From JAKAKT01 sp041305385 (lineage in GTDB: Archaea; Micrarchaeota; Micrarchaeia; Burarchaeales; JAKAKT01), in contig JBFYLO010000011.1 in assembly GCA_041305385.1 (NCBI GenBank), forward strand, positions 1 to 64,000: 64,000 nucleotides of DNA, given 5' to 3'. The position numbers and the translations under genes were made by a program. The notes below the pieces were generated by a model, which had not been told where the DNA came from, made no database searches, and saw only the letters and a list, made by a program, of their open reading frames with translations. Position 1 is the first letter of the stretch. Each line of letters begins with the position of its first letter. This document shows positions 17,403-24,320 of this stretch, in pieces.

Positions 17403-17851
17403 CACAACCCCCCTCGCTCATTCCTCTTGAGCAGCCGTTTTTCCCTCATCTGGAATTCCCTTTCCAGCTCATCCATGTCCTGGTCGATTTCCGCAGCCAT
17501 TTTCTCAAGGTCCTCGAACATGGTGAGAGCCTGCTTCCGAAGCTCGTGCATCGTCATCTGCAGGTTCTCGTTCCTTAGGTGATAGCGCCTGTTCTCCCTC
17601 TCAACAATGCCTGCTTCCTCGAGCCTCTTCAGGTGGTGGAGGCAGGTTATCCGATTAACCCCCGAGAGTTCGGAAAGCTCGGAGCCCCCAATGCCATCGC
17701 TCCGGGAATACTTTACGACAGTCCGGAAGACTTGGACAACGGTCCTGTCCGTATCCCTGCCGGAGACTATCCCAGCAGCCTCGCACAGGGCCTCAATGGG
17801 GTCGCCCTTCCCTGGGACCCTCCTAATCCTTATCATCAGGCCTTCGGCCAT
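17402..17851 (-). CDS. Winged-HTH regulator with coiled coil, probable heat-shock regulator
   Basis: 149 residues: a winged helix (about 40-95; SELSELSGVNRITCLHHLKR, then EAGIVERENRRYHL) and a C-terminal coiled coil rich in Glu, Met and Lys, likely for dimerisation. It is the first gene of the regulator-grpE-dnaK cluster, with a four-base overlap to grpE. That position suggests it controls the chaperone genes and itself. CGGAGTG precedes the ATG. Two direct repeats flank its TATA box (see 17869-17889 and 17920-17940) and are the likely binding sites. It is not related to bacterial HrcA by length or order. Control of heat shock is inference from context. Confidence 0.8.
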   Translation of the reverse strand: MAEGLMIRIRRVPGKGDPIEALCEAAGIVSGRDTDRTVVQVFRTVVKYSRSDGIGGSELSELSGVNRITCLHHLKRLEEAGIVERENRRYHLRNENLQMTMHELRKQALTMFEDLEKMAAEIDQDMDELEREFQMREKRLLKRNERGGL

Positions 17852-17868
17852 TTTTTCACTCCGAAATC

Positions 17869-17889
17869 GTTAATATGATTTTAACAGTC
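17869..17889 (-). promoter_or_regulatory. Operator copy 1 at the chaperone promoter
   Basis: 21 bases, read on the plus strand as GTTAATATGATTTTAACAGTC minus the last base, match a second site 51 bases away in 16 of 21 positions. Part of it is also an inverted repeat (GTTAA...TTAAC). It lies 25-40 bases downstream of the TATA box, over the expected transcription start, where a bound repressor would block polymerase. Confidence 0.6.
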
Positions 17890-17910
17890 TATTTTTTATG
17901 GGGGGAAAAG

Positions 17911-17920
17911 TATTTAAATG
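17911..17920 (-). promoter_or_regulatory. TATA box of the regulator-grpE-dnaK cluster
   Basis: On the minus strand the sequence reads CATTTAAATA. It is about 60 bases before ATG 17851, and the expected start of transcription is near 17887. It sits between the two operator repeats. Confidence 0.6.
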
Positions 17921-17940
17921 TTCATATCATCTTGACAGTT
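17920..17940 (-). promoter_or_regulatory. Operator copy 2 at the chaperone promoter
   Basis: Second copy of the 21-base site. On the plus strand it begins GTTCATATCATC and ends TTGACAGTT. It abuts the TATA box on the upstream side and covers the BRE, so a bound protein would compete with TFB. Spacing to copy 1 is 51 bases, close to five helical turns. Confidence 0.6.
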
Positions 17941-18070
17941 TTTGCGAACCCTTGGCTTTGCGAGCCATTATAAACCCATAAGTCCATAATTAGTCTGCCT
18001 CGTTGAGAGGCCCCGTCATATGCGGGATTAGCGCACTCAGAGTGCGAATTGGAAAAAATAGGTGGAAAGT

Positions 18071-18298
18071 ATGGATGAAGAAGGAGAAGACCGCGACGAT
18101 CGCGGATTTGGCGGACACGGCAGAGGCGGCGGTCGCGGCGGAAGCAGGTTTGGCGGCGGCGGCAGGGGCTTCGGCCCAAGGGAAATGCACAAAGCAACTT
18201 GTTCCGATTGCGGACAGGAGTGCGAAGTGCCGTTCAAGCCAACAGACGGCAGGCCTGTTTACTGCAGGGACTGCTACCAAAAGCACAAGAAGTTCTAG
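18071..18298 (+). CDS. RGG-rich zinc-ribbon protein
   Basis: 75 residues from ATG 18071 (AGGTGG five bases upstream). The N-terminal half is acidic and then Gly/Arg rich (GGHGRGGGRGGSRFGGGG), an RGG-box type RNA-binding stretch. The C-terminal half is a CxxC...CxxC zinc ribbon with CSDCGQECEVPFKP and VYCRDCY, of the CxxC_CxxC type often seen in CPR and DPANN genomes. It is probably a small nucleic-acid-binding protein. A TATAAACC-like box is some 100 bases upstream. Confidence 0.75.
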   Translation: MDEEGEDRDDRGFGGHGRGGGRGGSRFGGGGRGFGPREMHKATCSDCGQECEVPFKPTDGRPVYCRDCYQKHKKF

Positions 18299-18438
18299 GT
18301 TTTGTAAACCTGAATTAAACTAATGCTTCTATTTCTATTTTTTATTTTAAGGCCCTAGGGGAAGCGCTAAGCGAGAAAAAATTCGAGTTAAAAAAAGAAA
18401 TCACACAGAACTCTTGCCCCGAGAGCCTCCAGTTTGTT

Positions 18439-19008
18439 TTACTGGTATTTCCCGTTAATCGTTCCCGAGTCCGAGTGCTGGATGTTGTACTGGTCCAGGG
18501 CATAGGGGAACAAGAGCTGGTAGTTATACGCCCCCCCACTCGCCCCTCCGCACGGGTAAGAGGAGTTCGAGCCGACAATCGTCCCGTTTATGATTACCTG
18601 CCTCCCAGCAGGCACACTGACCACCCAGACCCCGTTCACCGGGTCATGGACCAGGTCAAGCGGGTTCCCGACCTCATCCCTGACCCCGATTGGCTGGTTG
18701 ATGAACCCGCAGTTCGGGGCCCAGGGCTTCCTGAACTTCATGGTATACGCATCGTTACTTCCGTTTACCCCGAGGTCCAGGTCTATCCCGCCGATGTTCG
18801 CAAGCGCCAAGGTCACATAAGAGGTATCCTGGCTCCCGCCGACGAAATTCCAGGCCACCGGCCTCAATACAGAGAACCCGGCAGCCTGCATCACTGAGGA
18901 AGGGTTGAACACCCCGAGGTTCCAAAGGACTACCGCCAGCACAACTATGACGAGCACTGCCCATCCGTAGCTCATCATGTACTCAAAAGAGCCCTGTCCC
19001 TTACTCAT
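18439..19008 (-). CDS. Class III signal-peptide pilin/archaellin-like surface protein
   Basis: 189 residues. The N-terminus MSKGQGSFEYMMSYGWAVLV is a class III signal sequence: a KGQ|GSFEY prepilin-peptidase site directly followed by the hydrophobic helix that builds pilus cores. The remainder is a beta-rich extracellular domain with NGT/NSS glycosylation sequons and two Cys. This signal pattern is frequent in DPANN archaea. No pilus ATPase or prepilin peptidase is in the window, so assembly genes must be elsewhere. It may be a minor pilin or adhesin. Confidence 0.82.
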   Translation of the reverse strand: MSKGQGSFEYMMSYGWAVLVIVVLAVVLWNLGVFNPSSVMQAAGFSVLRPVAWNFVGGSQDTSYVTLALANIGGIDLDLGVNGSNDAYTMKFRKPWAPNCGFINQPIGVRDEVGNPLDLVHDPVNGVWVVSVPAGRQVIINGTIVGSNSSYPCGGASGGAYNYQLLFPYALDQYNIQHSDSGTINGKYQ

Positions 19009-19077
19009 TCAATCGACAATATATTGGAAGAACGGTTATAAAGGATTGCCTACTCTGGCTCTGTAAAAAACCTTGGG

Positions 19078-19181
19078 GCAGCAGCGCACCGCGGCAGGCG
19101 GCATCCGGATGCCGCCTGGTCGGCTCCCGGGAGCCGACCTGCCTGCCCGGGCAGGCAGCCGCATGTTGGGGGCGCTGCTGC
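19078..19181. repeat. Cloverleaf intergenic element, copy 2
   Basis: The cleanest copy. Outer stem GCAGCAGCGC (19078-19087) pairs fully with GCGCTGCTGC (19172-19181). Junction stem GCGGC (19091-19095) pairs with GCCGC (19158-19162). Between them three perfect palindromes stand back to back with no unpaired bases: 19096-19117 (22 nt, centre TCCGGA), 19118-19139 (22 nt, centre CCCGGG) and 19140-19157 (18 nt, centre CCCGGG). The rest of the 326-base gap holds a CAAATCC/GGATTTG hairpin near 19231-19256 and a TCTTATAAAC TATA box near 19274 for the next gene. Confidence 0.8.
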
Positions 19182-19334
19182 TGGGCATTTCTACAGGGCC
19201 CCTACTCTCGTTCATCTGCTCCAACCTCCAAAACAAATCCTGAAATCGGGGATTTGCAGGTTCAGCAACTAGGAAATCTTATAAACATCAACGCACAATT
19301 GCAGTTCTGATTTCATTATCACGGAGATGTTGAA

Positions 19335-20276
19335 ATGGGAAAAATACTGGTGACTGGCGCATTCGGGCTTGTTGGCTCAGACCTCGTCCCGGCGCTCCAG
19401 AAAAAGTACGGCAGGGAAAACGTAATAGCAATGGCCCATTCCCACTCCCCAGAGCATTTCGAGGGAGTTATTGAAAGCGGGGACGTGACTGCCCCGGATT
19501 CAGTCGAGAGGATAATAACGCAGTACGGAGTGTCTGAAATCTATCACCTATCTGGCATCATCTCAGCAGGAAGCGAGAAGAATCCCGCGCTCGCCTGGGC
19601 AGTGAACCTGGGCGGGCTGAAGAACGTTCTCGACCTCTCCGTGAAGCACAAACTGAAAGTGTTCTGGCCCAGCTCCATCGCAGTCTTCGGCCCGACCACC
19701 CCGACGCAGAACACCCCCCAGCACACCGTCCTCGAGCCCACGACAATCTATGGGGTTGCAAAAGTCGCAGGCGAGCTCCTATGCCAGTACTACTCTTCGA
19801 GATACGGGCTCGATGTCAGGAGCCTCAGGTATCCCGGGCTTCTGGGCTGGAAGGCGCGGCCAGGGGACGGGACCACTGAATATGCGATTTGGATTTTCTA
19901 TGGGGCCATAAAGGAGGGAAAATACACTTGTTTCCTGAAAGAGGATTCTGTTCTTCCGATGATGTACATCGATGATGCGATAAAAGGGACAATTGACCTC
20001 ATGGACGCAAAGAAGGAGAGGATAAAAGTCCGGACAAGCTACAACTTCGCGGCGATGAGCTTCGCTCCGAAGGACATATGTGAAGAGCTGAAAAAGCACG
20101 TCCCCGGGCTTAAGATGTCCTGCGAGCCGGACTTCAGGCAGAAGATTGCGGATTCCTGGCCAAAATCCATTGACGATTCGGAAGCGAGGAAGGACTGGGG
20201 CTGGAAGCCAAAATACGATTTGCCAGCCATGACCAAGGAGATGCATCTTCACCTGAGCGAGAAACTGAAAAAATAA
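19335..20276 (+). CDS. SDR-type L-threonine 3-dehydrogenase-like NAD-dependent epimerase/dehydratase
   Basis: 313-residue extended SDR. The NAD site is KILVTGAFGLVGSDLVP, and the catalytic Tyr-Lys pair is in TTIYGVAKVAGELLCQYY. It is followed by RYPGLLG and a region rich in GTTEYAIWIFY, typical of the epimerase-like threonine dehydrogenase branch, which oxidises L-threonine to 2-amino-3-ketobutyrate. The family-level call is firm; the substrate is likely but not proven. GGAGATG precedes the ATG. It lies between two cloverleaf elements. Confidence 0.85.
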   Translation: MGKILVTGAFGLVGSDLVPALQKKYGRENVIAMAHSHSPEHFEGVIESGDVTAPDSVERIITQYGVSEIYHLSGIISAGSEKNPALAWAVNLGGLKNVLDLSVKHKLKVFWPSSIAVFGPTTPTQNTPQHTVLEPTTIYGVAKVAGELLCQYYSSRYGLDVRSLRYPGLLGWKARPGDGTTEYAIWIFYGAIKEGKYTCFLKEDSVLPMMYIDDAIKGTIDLMDAKKERIKVRTSYNFAAMSFAPKDICEELKKHVPGLKMSCEPDFRQKIADSWPKSIDDSEARKDWGWKPKYDLPAMTKEMHLHLSEKLKK

Positions 20277-20283
20277 AAAACTA

Positions 20284-20382
20284 GAGCACGCGGTTCCTGC
20301 CGTCTCACTCAAAGCCGTCGGCAGGAAGTCTGCCCCCAGGCAGACCGAGTGCCCCGAGGCACTCGCCGCAATCGGCGCTGGG
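20284..20382. repeat. Cloverleaf intergenic element, copy 3
   Basis: Three adjacent hairpins again lie inside a GCGG (20290-20293)/CCGC (20366-20369) junction. They are TTCCTGCCG/CGGCAGGAA with a 16-base loop (20294-20327), GTCTGCC/GGCAGAC with loop CCCA (20328-20345), and CGAGTGCC/GGCACTCG with loop CCGA (20346-20365). The outer stem is weaker than in the other copies. The first loop has the same length and frame (TCTC...CCGT) as in copy 1, and CCGCAAT after the third hairpin is also shared. It lies between convergent genes. Confidence 0.72.
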
Positions 20383-20386
20383 AAAC

Positions 20387-20878
20387 CTACTCCCTCTTTC
20401 CAAGCTCCTTGTCGAGCACCATGAGGCCGCTTCCAGAGTTCCCAACAATCTTGAGCTTCTGGACAATCTCGTTCGCCGAATCCTCTTCCTCGACCTGCTC
20501 GTCTATGAACCACTTGAGCATGCTCCCGCTCGCCCTGTCCTTCTCGGACTCCGCAAGGTCAGCCAGGCCATAAATCATCTGCGTTACATTCTTCTCGTGT
20601 TCGTACGCCTGCTCAAAGACCTCAAGCGGGCTCTTCCAGGAGCTAGGAGGCTTTTCAATAGTTTCAAGCACAACTCTCCCTCCCCTTTCAGCCACGAAAT
20701 CGAAGAACTTCATCGCGTGCTTTTTCTCCTCCTCGGCCTGCTTTCTCATCCAGTGGGCAAATCCCTTCAAATTCTCTGCCTCAAAATAGGCTGCCATGGA
20801 CAGATAAAGATAGCCTGAGTAGAGCTCGCGGTTTATCTGCCGGTTTATTGCGTCATTCATTTTTTTCTTAATCTCCAC
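20387..20878 (-). CDS. ftn: Ferritin
   Basis: Iron-storage protein that oxidises Fe(II) and mineralises it inside a shell. 163 residues form the four-helix bundle: INRELYSGYLYLSMAAYFEA (first ferroxidase Glu), then MRKQAEEEKKHAMKFFDFVA with the ExxH motif, and WFIDEQVEEEDSANEI. The start is taken as GTG 20878, which has AGGTGA four bases upstream; a longer frame would overlap the peroxiredoxin gene. The gap to that gene is only eight bases, so the pair forms an iron/peroxide defence operon. Confidence 0.93.
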   Translation of the reverse strand: MEIKKKMNDAINRQINRELYSGYLYLSMAAYFEAENLKGFAHWMRKQAEEEKKHAMKFFDFVAERGGRVVLETIEKPPSSWKSPLEVFEQAYEHEKNVTQMIYGLADLAESEKDRASGSMLKWFIDEQVEEEDSANEIVQKLKIVGNSGSGLMVLDKELGKRE

Positions 20879-20886
20879 ACAATCAC

Positions 20887-21450
20887 CTATATTTTTCCAA
20901 CCAGGTCCAGGCCCGGCTTCAGCGTCTTCGCCCCAGGAGCCCAGTTCATAGGGCACACCTGCCCATTGTGGTCTCTCACGAACTTCGCAGCCTGCAGCTT
21001 CCTTATGAGCTCGGCGCTGCTCCTCCCGATGCTGTTGTCATGGACCTCATAAGCCTTCAGAATCCCGTCAGGGTCGATGAGGAACGTTCCCCTAAGTGCA
21101 ACACCCTCCCCCTCAATGTAGACCCCGTAGTCCCTTGAGATTTTCCCGGTCTTGTCCGAGAGCATCGGGTACTTGATTTTCCTTATCATGTCAGATTGGT
21201 CGTGCCAGGCCTTGTGCACGTATTCGCTGTCAGTGCTTACCCCGACCACCTCGGCTCCAAGACTCTTGAACTTCTCGTATTGGTCTGCAAGCTCCCCGAG
21301 CTCAGTCGGGCAGACAAAGGTGAAGTCCCCAGGGTAGAAAAACAGCACAACCCATTCTCCCTTGTAATCTGACAGGTGAACGGTCGTCAATTCATCCCCA
21401 TGATACGCCTTGCCGCTGAAGTCAGGGGCAGGTGCATTTATAGTTGGCAT
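20887..21450 (-). CDS. 2-Cys peroxiredoxin (AhpC type)
   Basis: Thiol peroxidase that reduces H2O2 and organic peroxides. The peroxidatic Cys47 lies in FYPGDFTFVCPTELGEL and the resolving Cys near residue 168 in GQVCPMNWAPG. 187 residues, the AhpC/Prx1 length. It is the first gene of a peroxiredoxin-ferritin transcript. TATA-like sequence lies in the 84-base gap shared with the divergent ogg gene (GTTATAATTAAC near 21462). Confidence 0.95.
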   Translation of the reverse strand: MPTINAPAPDFSGKAYHGDELTTVHLSDYKGEWVVLFFYPGDFTFVCPTELGELADQYEKFKSLGAEVVGVSTDSEYVHKAWHDQSDMIRKIKYPMLSDKTGKISRDYGVYIEGEGVALRGTFLIDPDGILKAYEVHDNSIGRSSAELIRKLQAAKFVRDHNGQVCPMNWAPGAKTLKPGLDLVGKI

Positions 21451-21534
21451 AGGACTACCTCCGTTATAATTAACGCTTGTTGATATTCATAAATTGGTCA
21501 TTTATTTAAACCTTTTGGTTCGAAATCTAAACAT

Positions 21535-22152
21535 ATGAAAAACAGGGAAAAAGAGCTGGCGAGGGAAGTGCTCAAGCTCAAGCGCGAGATTGGGCCTTTA
21601 GTGGGCAATCGGGTTGCCGAGCTCAAGGGGAATCCCGATTGGTTCTCCGAGCTTTGCTTCTGCCTGCTTACTGCGAACTATACTGCAGAAGGAGGAATCC
21701 GAATCCAGAAGGAAGCAGGGGGGGATTTCCCGAAAATGTCCCTTGGGGAATTGCGGGCATTCCTGAAAAAATGCGGGCACAGGTTCCCCAACGCCAGGGC
21801 GGGTTTCATTCACGAGGGGAAGAAGCACACTGGCAAGTTAACGTGCTTAGTCAACATGAAAGACTCTCACGAACGCCGGGAGTGGCTAGTTGCAAACGTA
21901 AAGGGGTTAGGGTACAAGGAGGCAAGCCACTTTCTTAGGAACGTCGGCTATATGGACGTCGCAATAATCGACAGGCACATCATAAACCTGCTAGTTGAGT
22001 ATGGAATCATAACAAGGCCAAAAACAATAACAAAAACCCGGTATCTTGAAATCGAGAAAGCCCTTGAGAAGTTGGCGAAAGCGACTCGTTTCAGTTTGGG
22101 CGAGCTCGACTTTTATCTTTGGTACATGAAGACGGGAAAAGTGCTGAAATAG
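21535..22152 (+). CDS. ogg: N-glycosylase/DNA lyase (8-oxoguanine DNA glycosylase, Ogg2 type)
   Basis: Removes 8-oxoguanine and nicks the abasic site. The helix-hairpin-helix region is VKGLGYKEASHFLRNVGY, with the catalytic Lys in GYKEAS, and the activating Asp is in VAIIDRHIINLL; this is the Ogg2 arrangement. 205 residues, family length. It starts at ATG 21535, about 25 bases after TTTATTTAAACC, so it is probably near leaderless. It is divergent from peroxiredoxin-ferritin, which makes functional sense as repair of oxidative damage. Confidence 0.9.
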   Translation: MKNREKELAREVLKLKREIGPLVGNRVAELKGNPDWFSELCFCLLTANYTAEGGIRIQKEAGGDFPKMSLGELRAFLKKCGHRFPNARAGFIHEGKKHTGKLTCLVNMKDSHERREWLVANVKGLGYKEASHFLRNVGYMDVAIIDRHIINLLVEYGIITRPKTITKTRYLEIEKALEKLAKATRFSLGELDFYLWYMKTGKVLK

Positions 22153-22235
22153 TTGCCCTCTTCAGACCCGGTTCGAGAACAAACGTCGTAAAGCTCACTG
22201 AGAAATACAGGAGACTGTTTCTGGAGTAGCGATTG

Positions 22236-22245
22236 TAATATAAAT
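22236..22245 (+). promoter_or_regulatory. TATA box of the arsR-like operon
   Basis: TAATATAAAT is centred about 27 bases before the GTG at 22268, giving a leaderless transcript. It also supports the GTG as the true start. Confidence 0.6.
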
Positions 22246-22267
22246 CCATCCGTTTATACTTATATTC

Positions 22268-22516
22268 GTGAAAACTAATATATTGGGCGTAATCTCAGAC
22301 CCAACCCGTTTCTCAATCCTCTCAGCTCTTTCGAACTACGAGCGATGCGCATGCGGAATCCCCACTCTTGTCAAGAAATCCCAGCCCGCAGTCTCCCAGC
22401 ACCTGGCTGTTCTTAAGTCAGTGGGCTTAGTCGTCATGAGGCGAGACGGGGCGAGGAGGATGTACTCGCTGACTCCGAAGGCGAAGAGGGTCTTAAGGGA
22501 CGTCTCAAAGTGGTGA
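22268..22516 (+). CDS. ArsR-family transcriptional regulator
   Basis: 82-residue winged-HTH protein. It starts with the ArsR pattern ILGVISDPTRFSILSAL, then the Cys-containing YERCACGIPTLVKK, the recognition helix QPAVSQHLAVLKSVGLV and the wing RRDGARRMYSLT. Cys residues in ERCACG are well placed to sense metals, metalloids or thiol oxidation. It leads a four-gene operon with a thioredoxin-like protein, a permease and an acetyltransferase, and probably represses it. Confidence 0.88.
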   Translation: MKTNILGVISDPTRFSILSALSNYERCACGIPTLVKKSQPAVSQHLAVLKSVGLVVMRRDGARRMYSLTPKAKRVLRDVSKW

Positions 22517-22520
22517 CTGA

Positions 22521-22754
22521 ATGAAAATCGAAGTCTTCGGAAGCGGTTGTGCGAAATGCAAGGAACTCGAAAGAAGAACCAGGGAGGCAGTTGCCAAAGC
22601 CGGGCTTAAGGCGGAAGTCGAGCACGTCTACGATTTGGGCAAGATTGTCGAGAAAGGCATTTTCTCGACCCCTGCAATCACAGTTGACGGCAAACTGCTG
22701 GTTTCCGGAAGAGTTCCCGAGGTTTCCGAACTAATCTCTTTGCTGAAGAAGTGA
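22521..22754 (+). CDS. Thioredoxin-like small redox protein
   Basis: 77-residue glutaredoxin-sized protein with active site GSGCAKCKELERR and the cis-Pro region IFSTPAITVDGKLL. It belongs to the redox-active disulfide family found next to YraQ-type permeases and ArsR genes. It probably reduces or shuttles disulfides for the neighbouring membrane protein, or handles metalloid reduction. It starts four bases after arsR. Confidence 0.88.
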   Translation: MKIEVFGSGCAKCKELERRTREAVAKAGLKAEVEHVYDLGKIVEKGIFSTPAITVDGKLLVSGRVPEVSELISLLKK

Positions 22755-22758
22755 GTTG

Positions 22759-23868
22759 ATGAACGACAAATACCTGTTCGCACTGTTCGCAACAGTTTTC
22801 CTGTTCGCCTACCTGTTGCCTGCTGAGGAGAGCTGGCCCGAGTCTCCGATAACCGGCGGGCTTGCGTTTCTTCATGAATACGCGAAATTCCACATGCTCA
22901 CCGGGCTTTTGCCGGCGTTTTTCATCGCCGGGGCCATTGCGTCGCTCATCAAGAAAGAGCTGGTCCTGAAATACCTGGGCTCGAAAACCAGCAAGCCCGT
23001 CTCCTACGGTGTTGCCGCGGTTTCAGGCTCGGTTTTAGCAGTATGCTCATGCACAATCCTGCCGCTCTTCGCCGGAATATGGAAGAAAGGCGCAGGACTA
23101 GGCCCCGCAATCGCGTTCCTCTTCTCAGGCCCGGCAATCAACGTTGCAGCAATATTCCTGACCGCCTCAGTGCTTGGCTTTCAAATCGGCCTCGCCAGAG
23201 GGGTTGCAGCCATTTTCCTCTCAATAGTCATCGGCCTGTTGATGGCTTTCATTTTTTCAAAAGAGGACAAAGCTCGGGGAGAACTGGTTTCGGAGGCAAA
23301 GTCTGGACTCCCCCTAAGCACTGCAGTTGTTTTCATAGCCTTGCAGGTCCTCTTTCTCGTGGCCAATGGCCTAGCACTGGATTTCTCCATGAAACTGAGC
23401 CTTTTCGCCATAATACTCCTCTCAGTTGCCTATATCGCCTGGTTCCGGCTTCCCCGTGAATACGCAAAATCATGGCTAGATGAAACGTGGTCTCTCTCGA
23501 AAACGATGCTCCCGGTTCTCTTCGCGGGAGTTTTCATCGCCGGGCTGGTCCAAGCAATACTGCCAGCGGAACTAGTTTCATATTATGTTGGCGGGAATTC
23601 ATTTACAGCGAACATACTCGCCTCTATCTTCGGTGCGCTCATGTATTTTTGCACCTTGACCGAAGTCCCGATAGTCCAGATGTTCGTTTCCAAGGGAATG
23701 GGTTCTGGTCCATCCCTTGCGCTACTGCTTGCAGGCCCGTCGCTCTCGCTTCCGTCAATGTTAGTGCTTAATCGGGTTTTAGGGGCAAAGAAGACAATTG
23801 CGTATGCATTGTTCGTCATTCTGTTCTCCGCATTAGCCGGAGTTACCTTTGGGTGGATTAATGGTTGA
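22759..23868 (+). CDS. YraQ/UPF0718-type permease
   Basis: About 370 residues with 8-10 transmembrane segments arranged as two similar halves. The first half has CSCTILPLFAGIWKKGAGLG followed by FLFSGPAINVAAI; the second has CTLTEVPIVQMFVSKGMGSG and LLLAGPSLSLPSM. These are the conserved repeats of the family, linked in many genomes with arsenic or thiol-linked export. ATG 22759 is used; a TTG one codon earlier is possible. The product is probably a metalloid or metal exporter in this ArsR operon. Confidence 0.87.
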   Translation: MNDKYLFALFATVFLFAYLLPAEESWPESPITGGLAFLHEYAKFHMLTGLLPAFFIAGAIASLIKKELVLKYLGSKTSKPVSYGVAAVSGSVLAVCSCTILPLFAGIWKKGAGLGPAIAFLFSGPAINVAAIFLTASVLGFQIGLARGVAAIFLSIVIGLLMAFIFSKEDKARGELVSEAKSGLPLSTAVVFIALQVLFLVANGLALDFSMKLSLFAIILLSVAYIAWFRLPREYAKSWLDETWSLSKTMLPVLFAGVFIAGLVQAILPAELVSYYVGGNSFTANILASIFGALMYFCTLTEVPIVQMFVSKGMGSGPSLALLLAGPSLSLPSMLVLNRVLGAKKTIAYALFVILFSALAGVTFGWING

Positions 23869-24319
23869 AATCGTCAGCTATTCAAGGAAGGATTCCCTCC
23901 AGGCTCTTGAACTAATCGGGCAGGTGACGGAGGACTGGGGCGAGGGGTGGAAGGAGCTGGTCTCGGGCATGTTCGAGAACGAGAGCAGCTGCCCGTTCCA
24001 GCTTGAGAAATTCGTGGCGAAGGAAAAGGACGAGGTGCTCGGGCTCCTGGTTTTGAAGAAGGAAATCTGTGCCTCGGTGATTTATTTTTTGGCAGCAAAG
24101 CCTGGGAGAAGGGGGGAGGGAATTGGGAGCGAACTCCTGAACCGAGCCGAAGAGTGCGCCAAGAATTCCAAATGCTCTTTTCTCCGGGTGGATGTCTACG
24201 ATGGATTTGAGAAGAACAAGGCGTTCTATCTGAAGAATGGGTTTGAGCCCTCGGGAAAAGTGGACAATTACTACGAGTTCGGGGACTCGCAGGCCTTCTT
24301 TTTCAAGAAAATTCAGTGA
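23861..24319 (+). CDS. GNAT-family N-acetyltransferase
   Basis: 152 residues with a GNAT fold. The acetyl-CoA loop is AKPGRRGEGIGSELLNRAEE (R-x-x-G-x-G type), and the C-terminal strand region is FYLKNGFEPSGKVDNYY. ATG 23861 overlaps the permease stop by eight bases, so it is the last gene of the operon. The substrate is unknown. Acetyltransferases do occur beside arsenic genes, but that link is inference. Confidence 0.82.
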   Translation: MVEIVSYSRKDSLQALELIGQVTEDWGEGWKELVSGMFENESSCPFQLEKFVAKEKDEVLGLLVLKKEICASVIYFLAAKPGRRGEGIGSELLNRAEECAKNSKCSFLRVDVYDGFEKNKAFYLKNGFEPSGKVDNYYEFGDSQAFFFKKIQ

Positions 24320-24320
24320 G

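Noticed and set aside
18027..18050. CIRCE-like inverted repeat (GCACTC...AGTGC) near the chaperone locus
   Set aside because: The arms are only two to three bases apart instead of nine and the sequence does not match the CIRCE consensus; it also lies in front of the RGG-protein gene, not the chaperone promoter.
22165..22190. tRNA T-arm-like GGTTCGAGAAC
   Set aside because: No matching acceptor, D or anticodon arms are found around it; it is the region just after the ogg stop.
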